Notes under the pieces: generated by a model
Databases searched by the model: none
What the model saw: the letters and a program-made list of their open reading frames with translations, nothing else
What the model was told of the DNA's origin: nothing
NCBI GenBank assembly: GCA_046262935.1
Contig: JBHELT010000044.1
Location: forward strand, 1 to 62,086
Direction of reading: 5' to 3'
Source of the DNA: JBHELT01 sp046262935
GTDB taxonomy: Bacteria > Actinomycetota > CADDZG01 > JAHWKV01
Length of the DNA stretch: 62,086 bases
Position numbers and translations under genes: made by a program
In this document: positions 22,564 to 31,657 of the stretch, piece after piece
Position numbering within the stretch: the first letter of the stretch is position 1
Layout of the letters: each line of letters opens with the position of its first letter

Positions 22564-23360
22564 GTCCAAGCGTAATCGCAGGTCTGGTCGTTGTTGCGTC
22601 GGTCGCCGCGTGGGGCCTCTTCATGCTCTACACGGCCTTCGGTGAGAAGAAGAAATCGCATGACATCGGCGTTGAGCTTCCGCCTGCTGCATCCGAAGCC
22701 AAACAGGTCGAGGGGGCCCCCGCCTTCGTCCAAGAACTCGACGTGCCCGAACCAGCCCCGGATCCGCGCAAGCTCGAAGAAGACTTAGTCGGCGTAAGCA
22801 GGCGGCAATTTCTGAACCGTTCTTGGGGGCTCGCCCTTCTGATCGGACTCGCCCAATTCGGGATGGCCTCGATCGACTTTCTGTGGCCACGGCTGCGGGG
22901 GGGGTTCGGAGCCAAGATCACGGTTGGCGATGTCGAACAGTACCGCAACCTGATCTCTTCCAAGAGAGAACCCGTGTTCATCCCAGATGGCCGTTTCTGG
23001 CTCACCTTGTACGAGGGCAAGGCCGAAGATGCCAACAAGATCCCCACTTACAAGCTTGCCAACGTTGGTCAAACCGGTTTCATGGCGCTGTATCGCAAGT
23101 GCGTTCACCTCGGGTGCAGTGTTCCTTGGTGTCCAACAGCCAAGTGGTTCGAGTGTCCTTGCCATGGGTCGAAGTACTCGGTCAACGGTGAATACCGCGA
23201 CGGGCCGGCCCCCCGGAGTCTTGATCAATTCAGGGTTGACATCGTCGGCGGGAAGATAGTCGTCGACACTTCTACTCGGATAGAAGGAGCGCCGCGCGGC
23301 ACCATCACATCGCAACCTCAGCCCGAGGGTGTTCACTGTGTGAACATCAGGGGCGGTTGA
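22560..23360 (+). CDS. Rieske [2Fe-2S] protein of bc-type complex
   Basis: A 266-residue protein with a TM helix at the extreme N-terminus (SVIAGLVVVASVAAWGLFML), a charged linker, a second hydrophobic segment with RRQFLNRSWGLALLIGLAQ (about residues 79-100, Tat-like RRQF), and a Rieske domain. The cluster ligands are visible as CVHLGC and CPCHGSKYS with the disulfide cysteines in place. It takes electrons from quinol and passes them to the diheme cytochrome c encoded next. The ATG at 22560 overlaps the previous stop. The two-TM plan resembles actinobacterial QcrA, though with fewer TM helices. Confidence 0.93.
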   Translation: MSPSVIAGLVVVASVAAWGLFMLYTAFGEKKKSHDIGVELPPAASEAKQVEGAPAFVQELDVPEPAPDPRKLEEDLVGVSRRQFLNRSWGLALLIGLAQFGMASIDFLWPRLRGGFGAKITVGDVEQYRNLISSKREPVFIPDGRFWLTLYEGKAEDANKIPTYKLANVGQTGFMALYRKCVHLGCSVPWCPTAKWFECPCHGSKYSVNGEYRDGPAPRSLDQFRVDIVGGKIVVDTSTRIEGAPRGTITSQPQPEGVHCVNIRGG

Positions 23361-23392
23361 ACGTCGTCAACCGTATCGTTTAGAAAGGTCCC

Positions 23393-24313
23393 ATGCGTCA
23401 GTTAGCCATAGCTGTAGTTCTCGCCGGATTCGCGGTCATAGCCGCATTGCTATTGATGCGACGCGGCGGAACCAAACCCGGCACGGAAAAGATCCCGCCA
23501 GCCCTTCGCCCCGGCGATCCTGACGACATCTTGGAATCGGATCGTCTTATCAATATCCAGCGATGGGGATTCGGGTTGGCTCTTTTCTTCGCGGTGTTCC
23601 TGCCGCTTTACTGGTTCGCCGAACCTGGTCGCATGGCATCTCAGGATGCAGCATTCAACAAAGAGTCGGTAGCTCGCGGCGCCCTGTACTTCGCCCTTCG
23701 AACGGACCCTGTGACCGGCGAGGAGAATCCGAAGGGCATCGAATGTGCTCGTTGCCATGGCTCAGACGCTGGCGGGGGAACCAATGAGTTCTTGGACCCA
23801 TCTACTGGCAAGCTGACCAAAGTGAAGGTCCCCGACCTGGTCACGGTGTTCTCTCGCTACGAGAATCCACCACCCGGATACAAAGATGCCGAAGCCTTCA
23901 TCCACGAAACCGTAGAAAGGGGAAGGCCGCCGACCGATATGCCCACTTGGGGCAACAAGTACGGCGGGCCACTCACCGATCAACAGATCGACGACATCGT
24001 GCATTACCTCAAGTCCATCCAGGGGCAGATCAAGATCGCGCAGGGTGCTGGCGGCGACAAGATCTTTTCCCAGTTCTGCTCACCTTGCCATGGCATCGGG
24101 GGCGTTGGTGGCCTTGGCCCTTCAATGACGGGCGGCAGCGAGAATACCGAGTTCCCGAACATCGACGACCAGATCGCTTTCGTCAAGGCCGGCTCCAAAG
24201 CTGGGACGCCTTACGGAACCAGAGGGAAGGGCACAGGACGCATGCCAGCTTGGGGCGGCCAGCTGACCGATGCACAGATCAAGGCCGTTATCGAGTACGA
24301 GAGGAGTTTGTAG
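23393..24313 (+). CDS. Diheme cytochrome c of bc-type complex
   Basis: A 306-residue protein with TM segments at residues 4-22 and about 60-78 and two cytochrome c domains: CARCH at about residue 122 and CSPCHGIGG at about 229, each followed by a Met-containing loop (DMPTWGNKYGGPLTDQQ and RMPAWGGQLTDAQ) likely to supply the sixth ligands. Diheme cytochrome c attached to the bc complex is an actinobacterial trait (QcrC-like) that lets electrons pass straight to a terminal oxidase. It is 32 nt after the Rieske gene and its stop abuts the next ATG. Confidence 0.92.
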   Translation: MRQLAIAVVLAGFAVIAALLLMRRGGTKPGTEKIPPALRPGDPDDILESDRLINIQRWGFGLALFFAVFLPLYWFAEPGRMASQDAAFNKESVARGALYFALRTDPVTGEENPKGIECARCHGSDAGGGTNEFLDPSTGKLTKVKVPDLVTVFSRYENPPPGYKDAEAFIHETVERGRPPTDMPTWGNKYGGPLTDQQIDDIVHYLKSIQGQIKIAQGAGGDKIFSQFCSPCHGIGGVGGLGPSMTGGSENTEFPNIDDQIAFVKAGSKAGTPYGTRGKGTGRMPAWGGQLTDAQIKAVIEYERSL

Positions 24314-25306
24314 ATGGATCCCGTATTCGTTAAAGGGATGGCGGCTTTCCTCGGGATGTTTGTGGTTTTCGTTGGTGCCTGCTATCTGCTGCTGTTGCTG
24401 ATACTCGGCCCGAAACTCGGGTACTTCGTACTCGGTTCGTGCTTCTTCGCCGTGATGGTGGTCATGTCACTCATCTGGGTCGTAACTGGGCTCGGCCCCA
24501 AGGGTGGTCAAGCTTGCCCTCGCGGCAAGGGCTGCGAAACCGCGTGGACACCAGCTGTTGTGTCTGCGCAACTTACGGATGTGAAAACCGATTTCGGAAC
24601 GTTTCCTGTTTCCGACTATCCCGATGGGCAGGGTTGGCTCGTGCCAAACAAGAATGACCGCCCAGCGGACCTCGGAAAGAAGGACTCAACCCAAACCGAA
24701 CTCGACAACCTGAAACCCGTCATGGATGCCTTCGTCGGCCAGGCGGTGAGCCCCATCCCCGGCAAACGCAAAGAAGTCGAGGCTCAGGTTCTTGGCCCCG
24801 TGAAACTCGAGAGCGGGAAGTACCAGATAACCGACGTTCGTATGAAACAGGCGAAGGTGGCGGGCAAGGAATCGCTGATCGCCATTGGCCGCGCGGTAGC
24901 AAGCGACAACCTGACAGCCGGAGCACTGAGCAATGGAGCCAAAGAAGGCGTCGTAGCCGACTTCATCGCAAAGGTTGGCGATACTTTGCAGCCAGGCGAT
25001 CCCGTTTTGAGCGTTAAGACAAGTTCGGGCGAGGTCACCATGCCTGCGGACAAGGGCGGAAAGCTTCTGTCATTCGGACTGCGCAAAGATGACAAGATCA
25101 AACAAGGGGTGCCATTCGGCTTCGTTGACATCACTGGTCAACCCGGCGTCCCTGAGCCTGTTCAGGTTTCCGCCATCCGGGTTCGCGGCTCGGTTCGTAC
25201 ACCCGCCCTCTACTACCTGTTCGCCACCCTGCTGTTGTTCGCTCTGCACATGGGCGGCCTAGCTCGGATCGAGAAGGCGAAGAAGCTAGCGCTTCAGCCC
25301 GCTTAA
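24314..25306 (+). CDS. Membrane protein with lipoyl-like domain, last gene of the bc operon
   Basis: A 330-residue protein with two N-terminal TM helices (about residues 9-60), an extracytoplasmic region with a CPRGKGC motif near residue 73, and one C-terminal TM helix. Residues ~210-275 look like a biotinyl/lipoyl hammerhead (GVVADFIAKVGDTLQPGDPV...MPADKGGKL...KQGVPFGFVD), but the position of the modified Lys is occupied by Ser-Ser-Gly, so it should not be lipoylated. The ATG follows the diheme cytochrome stop, making it part of the operon. Role unknown; probably an accessory subunit that shields or anchors the external part of the complex. Confidence 0.75.
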   Translation: MDPVFVKGMAAFLGMFVVFVGACYLLLLLILGPKLGYFVLGSCFFAVMVVMSLIWVVTGLGPKGGQACPRGKGCETAWTPAVVSAQLTDVKTDFGTFPVSDYPDGQGWLVPNKNDRPADLGKKDSTQTELDNLKPVMDAFVGQAVSPIPGKRKEVEAQVLGPVKLESGKYQITDVRMKQAKVAGKESLIAIGRAVASDNLTAGALSNGAKEGVVADFIAKVGDTLQPGDPVLSVKTSSGEVTMPADKGGKLLSFGLRKDDKIKQGVPFGFVDITGQPGVPEPVQVSAIRVRGSVRTPALYYLFATLLLFALHMGGLARIEKAKKLALQPA

Positions 25307-25316
25307 CAAAGGCCCC

Positions 25317-25952
25317 TTAACCCTCCGTCGTTTGGTGCTGGTAGAACGACAAGATCTGAAGTTCCATGGAGAGATCCACTTTCCTCAGCGAGACGTGTGC
25401 CGGCACGGTTATCACGGAAGGGGCGAAGTTGAGGATGGATGTAACCCCCGCTTCGACGAGGTCGTCTGCAACCTGTTGAGCCGCGGCCGCTGGCGTGGCG
25501 ATGATGGCAATGGCGATCTTCTGTTTCGAGGCAACGGTTTTCAATCGATCCATCGCAGTGACCACCACACCTCTGATGTTCTCTCCGATCTTGGATGGCT
25601 CGTTGTCGAAAATCGCCACGATGCTAAAGCCCCGCTCGGCGAATCCCTTGTAGTTCGCAAGGGCTCTGCCGAGGTTGCCGAATCCAACGATCGCCACTGG
25701 CCAATCCTTGGTAAGCCCGAGCTCGCTCGATATCTGGTCTACGAGCAGATCGACGTCATAGCCGACGCCTCGGGTGCCATAGGTGCCGAGGTACGATAGG
25801 TCCTTGCGGACCTTCGCCGCATTGACTCCAGCAAGTTCTGCTAGCAGCTCCGACGAAATCGTCGGCTGTCTGCGCTCGGTGACCTCGATGAGAGCCCGAA
25901 GATACAAGGGCAAACGCCCAACCGTAGCTTCGGGAACCTGCCTCGCCTTCAA
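25317..25952 (-). CDS. rex: Redox-sensing transcriptional repressor Rex
   Basis: A 211-residue protein with the Rex layout: N-terminal winged helix (VGRLPLYLRAL, ISSELLAELAGVNAAKVRKDLSYLGTYGTRGVGY) and a Rossmann domain with GFGNLG at residues 90-95, then the C-terminal swapped helix. Rex binds DNA when NADH/NAD+ is low and releases it when NADH rises, controlling respiratory and fermentative genes. It is the last gene of a five-gene minus-strand operon and converges on the bc-complex operon with only 10 nt between. A near-perfect Rex site lies just upstream. Confidence 0.95.
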   Translation of the reverse strand: MKARQVPEATVGRLPLYLRALIEVTERRQPTISSELLAELAGVNAAKVRKDLSYLGTYGTRGVGYDVDLLVDQISSELGLTKDWPVAIVGFGNLGRALANYKGFAERGFSIVAIFDNEPSKIGENIRGVVVTAMDRLKTVASKQKIAIAIIATPAAAAQQVADDLVEAGVTSILNFAPSVITVPAHVSLRKVDLSMELQILSFYQHQTTEG

Positions 25953-25986
25953 AACTCCCCCCGGGATCGCCTTGGTCTCATCCTAG

Positions 25987-26014
25987 GGAGTTTGTGACTT
26001 GCTTCACAAACTCC
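25987..26014. promoter_or_regulatory. Rex operator (ROP), 28-bp inverted repeat
   Basis: TTTGTGA-N6-TCACAAA at 25991-26010 fits the Rex consensus TTGTGA-N6-TCACAA, and the dyad extends outward to perfect 11-bp arms (GGAGTTTGTGA / TCACAAACTCC). It overlaps the stop codon of the glutaredoxin-like gene and lies about 40 bp before the rex start, so Rex probably controls its own transcription. It could also form an RNA hairpin in the operon message. Confidence 0.8.
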
Positions 26015-26252
26015 GAGGAACGATCGCCCCAGAGATGGCACTCGCCAGAGTGTCTGGATCATCTCCCGCTTCGAACACCTTCGATCCGGACACCTCGACC
26101 ACGGGGATAGTGAGACCATATTGCATCTCCAATTGGTCGCTACCAGCGATATCTACCCGGATGAAAGGCAGCCCTGAACGCACCAGAGCTTGTTCCGCTT
26201 CGTCGCAGAGGTGGCAGCCAGAGCGCGTGTAGAAATGGATCTTTGGAATCAC
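26004..26252 (-). CDS. Glutaredoxin-like thiol protein
   Basis: An 82-residue thioredoxin-fold protein with CxxC active site GCHLC (Cys13, Cys16) near the N-terminus and the cis-Pro motif LTIPVVEV. It resembles the small glutaredoxin-like family (DUF836 type) often found with rex. Overlaps the upstream membrane protein gene by 4 nt, and its stop lies inside the Rex operator. Likely a thiol-disulfide oxidoreductase; the partner is unknown. Confidence 0.88.
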   Translation of the reverse strand: MIPKIHFYTRSGCHLCDEAEQALVRSGLPFIRVDIAGSDQLEMQYGLTIPVVEVSGSKVFEAGDDPDTLASAISGAIVPRSL

Positions 26253-27064
26253 TGCGGCTCGGTCGTCGAACCCTTTTCCGCATCCGAGATCGACGGAACC
26301 TCCGGGATCATGGCGGGGGCCATCTCAGCCTCTGGTTCGCCCGTTACATCGCCAGTTGCTTTGGTGGTGACTGGAGCCTGGATCGTCTTGGTTCGAAGAA
26401 AACCGAGGAACATGATCGAGATACCGATCAACAACGCGACCGCGAAGATCGCACCTCCGGCGCGGCCCAACTTCGGGATCCCAGCCGCCCCACTCCCCGC
26501 GGCGACCACGAAGGTCCCGACCGCGATCAAGATGTTGGCAGAGGCCAATCTCCTCAGGTACTCATCGCGCTTGCGGGACAACTTCCATGCCGACCATAAG
26601 GCGCCTGCAACGATCACGATGAATGCCGTGGAGGACATATAGCGCGCCAGCAGGATTGGTGTGTTCTCGAGCACTGCATGCGCGCGCGGGATCCGTCCAG
26701 CGGCCGCTGACAGAACGTTCGTCTTTAGTTTGGCTGTGTAGACGATGCCCGCCGAGAAGACCGAAAGCACCGCAACCAGCATGGCCAAGAGGTGGCCAAC
26801 CTTCTTGGGAGCGAGCAGATAGATGGTTCCCAGACTTAGCACCGGCACATTCACGATCGCTCCGAAAAGGAAGTAAGTCCGAAACAGCAAAGGTGACCAG
26901 CCTTGGAGCATCCCGATGCTCGCCGCAAGTGATGCGATACAGAACATCAACATCGCGATCGTCCATGTAAGCTGATGTGGCTTGTGTCTTTTGAAGTACG
27001 AGACCGAGGTGAAGATCGCGAACAATAAGGCCACGACTGCCGCTGCAAGAGGGAAAAGGTACAT
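26249..27064 (-). CDS. Seven-TM membrane protein of unknown function
   Basis: A 271-residue integral membrane protein with about seven TM helices and a ~45-residue Ala/Glu/Pro-rich hydrophilic C-terminus (PEAEMAPAMIPEVPS). No active-site motif is visible. It resembles the membrane part of sensor proteins, but no kinase or cyclase domain follows. It lies between the acyl-CoA ligase gene (adjacent TAG/ATG) and the glutaredoxin gene (4-nt overlap) in the rex operon. Function not assigned. Confidence 0.75.
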   Translation of the reverse strand: MYLFPLAAAVVALLFAIFTSVSYFKRHKPHQLTWTIAMLMFCIASLAASIGMLQGWSPLLFRTYFLFGAIVNVPVLSLGTIYLLAPKKVGHLLAMLVAVLSVFSAGIVYTAKLKTNVLSAAAGRIPRAHAVLENTPILLARYMSSTAFIVIVAGALWSAWKLSRKRDEYLRRLASANILIAVGTFVVAAGSGAAGIPKLGRAGGAIFAVALLIGISIMFLGFLRTKTIQAPVTTKATGDVTGEPEAEMAPAMIPEVPSISDAEKGSTTEPQ

Positions 27065-28585
27065 CTAGACCGGTGGCCCCAATTCTTGCGGACGCAGCAT
27101 CCGTTTCAAAACCTTGCCCGATGGCAAGCGTGGCAGATCACTCACGAACTCAACCTCCGAGGGAACCTTGAACCTAGCTAGAAGTCTCGCACAGTGCACA
27201 AGCATCGCCTCTTCACTTTCCAAAAGTCCTTCATAAAGTTTCACGAAAGCCTTGATCGCCTCGCCCTGACGTGGGTGGGGCACGCCAACCACCGCGGCGT
27301 CCTCGACCGATGGGTGCGCCCTGATCGCGTCTTCAACCTCACGCGGGTAAACGTTGAATCCTGAAACGATGATCAATTCTTTCTTGCGGTCCACCAACCA
27401 CACATAACCGTCCTCGTCGCGATAGGCGATGTCGCCTGTGCGAAACCAATCTCCTGCGAAAGCCGCTTCACTCGCCTGCTCATCTGCCCAATATCCCCCG
27501 AAGACATTCGGCCCCCGAGCCCATATCTCACCCGGGTCCCCGAACATCACTTCCGCGCCGGTCTCATCGACGATGCGCAACTCGATGCCATCGAGGGGCA
27601 AACCAACGGAGCCCGGTCGCTGCTCAGACATCCTCGTCGTGGTGAGGGTCGGCGACGTTTCCGTGAGGCCATATCCCTCCCATATCTCCACCCCGAACGC
27701 TTCACGGAAGGCAGGGATGGTTTCTGCAGCCAGCTTCGAGGCCCCCGAAACGGCGAACCTTACGCTTTCCAAGCGTTGGTGGGAGATGTCGGGCGAAGTC
27801 AACCACGAGATGAACATCGGCGGCGCGCCCACCAGCACCGTGACTGCGTTGGATCTTACCGATTCCATGGTTGCGATGGTGGCGAAACGCTCTTCGAGAA
27901 CCACAGCCGCACCTTGCCTCACGGAGAGACCTAGTACGACGTTGAGGCCATAGATGTGAAACATCGGCAGGACCCCGAGAACCACATCACCGGGCTCTGT
28001 CGTGGCCGACGGGATCGCAACCATCTGATCGATGTTGGATGACAGATTCCCGTGAGTGAGCATCGCGGCCTTGGGCCCACCCGAGGTACCTGAGGTGTGG
28101 GCAAGAACGGCCAGATCTTGCGAAGAGATGGTGACATCGGGCACCTGACCATCGGAAAGGATGCTTTCGAACGGGCGCGCGCTCGAGTGTTTGCCGATGA
28201 CGAACACTGGACACGGATGCGGGCCAGCCGACATGACTTCATTCACGACGGCCTCGTCGGCGATGATGGCACGCGCATTCACTGTAGCCAGATAAGGCCT
28301 AAGTTCATGTGCCTTCGATCCGATATTCAAGGGCGCGCTGACCGCTCCGATGCGGACTATCCCGTAGTGGATGGCGGCGAACACTGGGCGATTGCCTACA
28401 GCGAACGCAACACGGTCCCCCTTACGCACACCCAGTTTATGAAGGCCGCAAGCTAACCGGTCGGCTCCCTCGTCGAGTTGCCTGAAGGTCGTTGGTACGC
28501 CCTGGAACAAAAGGGCGATGCTATCTGGCGAACGGGCCGCGGTTATCCGAAGGTCATCGGCGATGCTCTGCGGCTGGTCAGTCAT
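27065..28585 (-). CDS. Acyl-CoA synthetase (AMP-forming, class I adenylate-forming enzyme)
   Basis: A 506-residue ANL-superfamily enzyme. P-loop-like motif HTSGTSGGPKAAMLTHGN is at about residue 163, followed by GYGLTETSP and the hinge/C-terminal motifs DWFRTGDIAYRDEDGY, DRKKELIIVSGFNVYP and PSGKVLKR with the catalytic Lys. It activates a carboxylic acid to the acyl-CoA; similarity is strongest to long-chain fatty acid ligases. Start overlaps the stop of the FAD oxidoreductase by one base (TGATG). Confidence 0.93.
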   Translation of the reverse strand: MTDQPQSIADDLRITAARSPDSIALLFQGVPTTFRQLDEGADRLACGLHKLGVRKGDRVAFAVGNRPVFAAIHYGIVRIGAVSAPLNIGSKAHELRPYLATVNARAIIADEAVVNEVMSAGPHPCPVFVIGKHSSARPFESILSDGQVPDVTISSQDLAVLAHTSGTSGGPKAAMLTHGNLSSNIDQMVAIPSATTEPGDVVLGVLPMFHIYGLNVVLGLSVRQGAAVVLEERFATIATMESVRSNAVTVLVGAPPMFISWLTSPDISHQRLESVRFAVSGASKLAAETIPAFREAFGVEIWEGYGLTETSPTLTTTRMSEQRPGSVGLPLDGIELRIVDETGAEVMFGDPGEIWARGPNVFGGYWADEQASEAAFAGDWFRTGDIAYRDEDGYVWLVDRKKELIIVSGFNVYPREVEDAIRAHPSVEDAAVVGVPHPRQGEAIKAFVKLYEGLLESEEAMLVHCARLLARFKVPSEVEFVSDLPRLPSGKVLKRMLRPQELGPPV

Positions 28586-29955
28586 CAGATGATCGCCCCT
28601 TGTTTCAACAATCGATCACGCAATTCATCGGTGTCGACTCCACGTACAGGGACTTTCTTTTCTGTCGCGATGGCCGCAGCGGTTCCTGCAGCCTGGCCTT
28701 GCACCATCGAAGTAGCGATAACGCGGCTAGACGCAGTCGCTTTGCTGTCTGCAGAAGCACACCTGCCCGCTACCAACAGGTTGTCGACACCTTTCGATAT
28801 GAGCATGCGGTACGGCATCTGATAGTGGGTTCCCTCCTCTAACCAAACGTAATCGGTATGTCTGCCCTCCCAGTGAAACTCCTCGGGCCAGGACGCGCAT
28901 CCGATGGCGTCATCGAATCGTCCTTCGCCGACGACGTCATCGTGGGTCAGGATATGTTCCCCGATCGTTCGACGAGTCTCTCTGACACCCAGCTGGGTTG
29001 GGGTATCGACCAGGAACGACGCCTCGAACCCGGGCATGAAAGTCTTGAGGAAAAGGTGGGCCTTTTCGGCGGCCTGCCGGCCATCGAACTCGGCTTCGGT
29101 TGCATCTTTGACGTCGGTCATGTCAGGGGGACCGCCTCTTCTGGCCGATATGCGGGTCATCGCACCTAGGACCTCGCCGGGCCTGAACGTGGGGAACAAG
29201 GCGCCTGAATCGCGGGTGAGCCCCCATTCGTTCTCACCGGCATGTTCAACCAACAGTTTGGTGAGCATCGACGTGACCGCACCCGACATCGCAGAAGGTG
29301 TTATCTCGACACCGGCAGGGATGGCCTCCAATGCGGTCGTTCTGGCTTTCTCGAAATCGACGTTGCCCATGAGGAATTGCATAGATGGCATCTGGCGCTC
29401 TCCGGCGGGGGCCATCACCGTTTCACAGCCAGCGAACGATGCAAGATCGGCATCGCCCGAGCAGTCGATGAACACCTCGGCTGTGATTGTCATAGGGCCA
29501 CGCTTGGTCGCGATGACGATGGCCTTTAGATGCCCGCCTTCTACTTCTGCATCAACCACCATCGAATGCAGATAAGGGACTACTTCGGAGCGTTGGATCC
29601 AGGAGTCCGCTTGTCGCTTGAAAGCCCAAGGCACATAGATCAAAACGGCCGTGGCTTTGAATGGCACAGGCCCGAATGCGTTCCCGCCCGTCATCAGTGA
29701 CGCTGCCCAGTCGCGGGCGAGACCGCCAGAAACAGGGTCTCCAGTGGAATCACGGTACAGGCCACAGATCGTGCCTACGTAAGCCGAAACGGCATTGCCC
29801 CCCAGGAACCCATAGCGTTCGACAAGTGCAACACGAGCCCCCCAAGTTGAGGCACTGAGAGCAGCCGCGATACCGGCTGAGCCCCCACCCACAACTACAA
29901 CGTCGTAGTGTCCTATCGAGATCGCGCCCGGCGATGTGATCGTTTGCTCTGTCAT
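28585..29955 (-). CDS. FAD-dependent oxidoreductase
   Basis: A 456-residue flavoprotein of the FAD-dependent oxidoreductase family with WND-like start VVVGGGSAGIAAALSAS followed by VERYGFLGGNA, internal VFIDCSGDADLASFAGC, and a C-terminal GxRCASADSKATASSRV segment. This family reduces double bonds or oxidises unknown small molecules. It is first in the operon leading to the acyl-CoA ligase and rex, with a divergent CAP-domain gene 57 bp away. The substrate is not evident; a role near fatty acid or isoprenoid metabolism fits the neighbour (inference). Confidence 0.85.
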   Translation of the reverse strand: MTEQTITSPGAISIGHYDVVVVGGGSAGIAAALSASTWGARVALVERYGFLGGNAVSAYVGTICGLYRDSTGDPVSGGLARDWAASLMTGGNAFGPVPFKATAVLIYVPWAFKRQADSWIQRSEVVPYLHSMVVDAEVEGGHLKAIVIATKRGPMTITAEVFIDCSGDADLASFAGCETVMAPAGERQMPSMQFLMGNVDFEKARTTALEAIPAGVEITPSAMSGAVTSMLTKLLVEHAGENEWGLTRDSGALFPTFRPGEVLGAMTRISARRGGPPDMTDVKDATEAEFDGRQAAEKAHLFLKTFMPGFEASFLVDTPTQLGVRETRRTIGEHILTHDDVVGEGRFDDAIGCASWPEEFHWEGRHTDYVWLEEGTHYQMPYRMLISKGVDNLLVAGRCASADSKATASSRVIATSMVQGQAAGTAAAIATEKKVPVRGVDTDELRDRLLKQGAII

Positions 29956-30012
29956 GTGAAGGGTTCAAGTATTCCAGGTCGAGCGACGATACCGAGGTGC
30001 CGGAGGTAACCC

Positions 30013-30789
30013 TTGAGTCTTAGAACGAAAATGTTGCTGGGTACGGCGATCGTCGCCGCATCCTGGGTAGCATCGATCAGCTCCGCTTGGGCGAGCGGAG
30101 AAGAGTCCTGCTTCACCTCACGCACCAACTCGGCTCGGATCTCAGCAGGAGTTGCCCCCCTCACGACCAGGGGGGACCTGGTTTCGATCGCTCGCAGACA
30201 CTCGAGTCAGATGGCTGCCTCAGGAACCATCTTTCACAACGGCAATCTTGCCAATGAAGCGCCCAGCGATTGGCAGGCCCTTGGGGAGAATGTTGGCATG
30301 GGCCCGACGTGCGATGACATCCACACTGCATTCATGAACTCGCCGCATCACCGCGCCAACATATTGGACTCGCAATTCAACTACGTGGGGATAGGGGTTG
30401 TGGTTGCCTCCGACGGAACGATCTACGTGACCGAGGTCTTCATGAAAGCTTCGGGGGGCACAACCACCCCGACTGCTCCAGTTGCCAGACCTCGGCGAGT
30501 CACCGCCCCCACCAAACCCAGAGCCACGCAACCTGCCCCAGCTGCCCCGGCGCCCGAACCATCGCCATCTCCCTCACCGCCTCCTGGCTCAAAGGTGACG
30601 GGGAAGATGGCGGCATATTTCGACTTTCTGCGGGGCGAGGACTTTCCCTCTGATCAAACGCGCGCCAGATACCACCCCGAGAGTGCGCCGGCTGATGACT
30701 TTGACTTCTACTCGATAGCATCCACCAGAGGAAGTCTGTTCGACGAGATAGCTACCTTCCTTGGAGGGGTCCTAGCGGGCGGATCGTAG
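30013..30789 (+). CDS. Secreted CAP/SCP-domain protein
   Basis: A 258-residue exported protein: signal peptide (about residues 1-27, ending SSAWAS), CAP (cysteine-rich secretory/PR-1) domain at about 33-145 with HSSQMAASGTIFHN, GENVGMG and AFMNSPHHRANIL motifs, then a Pro/Ala/Ser-rich linker and a short C-terminal region. Start is TTG at 30013 with a strong SD (GGAGGTAA); an ATG at 30031 is less well placed. Bacterial CAP proteins are common in Actinomycetota and sporeformers; their activity is unclear. Confidence 0.9.
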   Translation: MSLRTKMLLGTAIVAASWVASISSAWASGEESCFTSRTNSARISAGVAPLTTRGDLVSIARRHSSQMAASGTIFHNGNLANEAPSDWQALGENVGMGPTCDDIHTAFMNSPHHRANILDSQFNYVGIGVVVASDGTIYVTEVFMKASGGTTTPTAPVARPRRVTAPTKPRATQPAPAAPAPEPSPSPSPPPGSKVTGKMAAYFDFLRGEDFPSDQTRARYHPESAPADDFDFYSIASTRGSLFDEIATFLGGVLAGGS

Positions 30790-30811
30790 CCGACACCATA
30801 GACTTGGGCCG

Positions 30812-31609
30812 GTGCAAGAGCCGAGCCCGCTCCGTCCAAAGATCATCGCCTCAACGGGGACGTTCTGGATGTGGCCGCTCGATCGAACCTTTGGAACTCT
30901 GGCAGAAGCCGGCTTCGAAGCAGCCGAATTGATGGTCACACGTGACCCGCGCACGCAATCGGCCCAGGCTCCCGGCACGATCGCAGCCCAAGAGGGAATG
31001 AAGATCGTGGCACTACATGCCCCGATGCTCGTGGTGACAAGGCGCGTTTGGGGGCCGAACTTCTTGAGCATCATCGAGCGATCGACAGAGGTTGCGAAAG
31101 CGCTCGAAGCCGACATCGTTGTTGTGCATCCACCCTATGTTTGGGAACTTCAATACCAGCGATGGCTGCTCAATGAACTCGATCGTTTCAGCGCCGACAA
31201 CGGGGTCGCCATCGCGGTTGAGAACATGTTCAGGTTGTGGCTCGGTGGGACTCCGGTGCGGGGGCACCGTTGGGTGAGCCCTGCCGATCTGGAACGTTTC
31301 ACTCAACTGACCCTCGATACGAGCCACTGTGGGGTTGACGGCTACGACATATTGGAGGCGCTCGACCGCCTTCGGGGGCGTTTAGCTCACATCCACTTGT
31401 CCGATTCTGTGGGTGACCACAGAGACAATCACGCCTTCCCGGGAGAAGGGACCCTGCCGCTGGCGAAGTTCGTGGGAAAGCTAGCCGAGGTTGGGTTCCA
31501 GGGGTCGATCTCACTGGAACTCGACGTGCGGCCACTGATCGACGATCCATCCAGACTTACTCAGGCGCTCATACGAGCACGGGAGTTCTGCGAGGAAAAC
31601 CTGTCATGA
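30812..31609 (+). CDS. Sugar phosphate isomerase/epimerase-like TIM barrel protein
   Basis: A 265-residue AP-endonuclease-2-type TIM barrel. Metal-binding residues are seen in VVHPP (strand 3), VENMF (Glu, strand 5), LTLDTSHCG (Asp/His, strand 6), HIHLSD (strand 7) and SLELD (strand 8). Such proteins are isomerases, epimerases or endonuclease IV relatives; the enzyme reaction cannot be fixed. It starts with GTG 22 nt after the CAP gene. A response regulator follows. Confidence 0.82.
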   Translation: MQEPSPLRPKIIASTGTFWMWPLDRTFGTLAEAGFEAAELMVTRDPRTQSAQAPGTIAAQEGMKIVALHAPMLVVTRRVWGPNFLSIIERSTEVAKALEADIVVVHPPYVWELQYQRWLLNELDRFSADNGVAIAVENMFRLWLGGTPVRGHRWVSPADLERFTQLTLDTSHCGVDGYDILEALDRLRGRLAHIHLSDSVGDHRDNHAFPGEGTLPLAKFVGKLAEVGFQGSISLELDVRPLIDDPSRLTQALIRAREFCEENLS

Positions 31610-31657
31610 ATCAAGGTCGGCTTGGTGACTGACGATAACGACGAAGAGGGAGGGCCT

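Noticed and set aside
23330..23346. TGTTCAC-TGT-GTGAACA dyad at the end of the Rieske gene
   Set aside because: It is inside the coding frame, near no start, and fits no regulator found here; probably chance.
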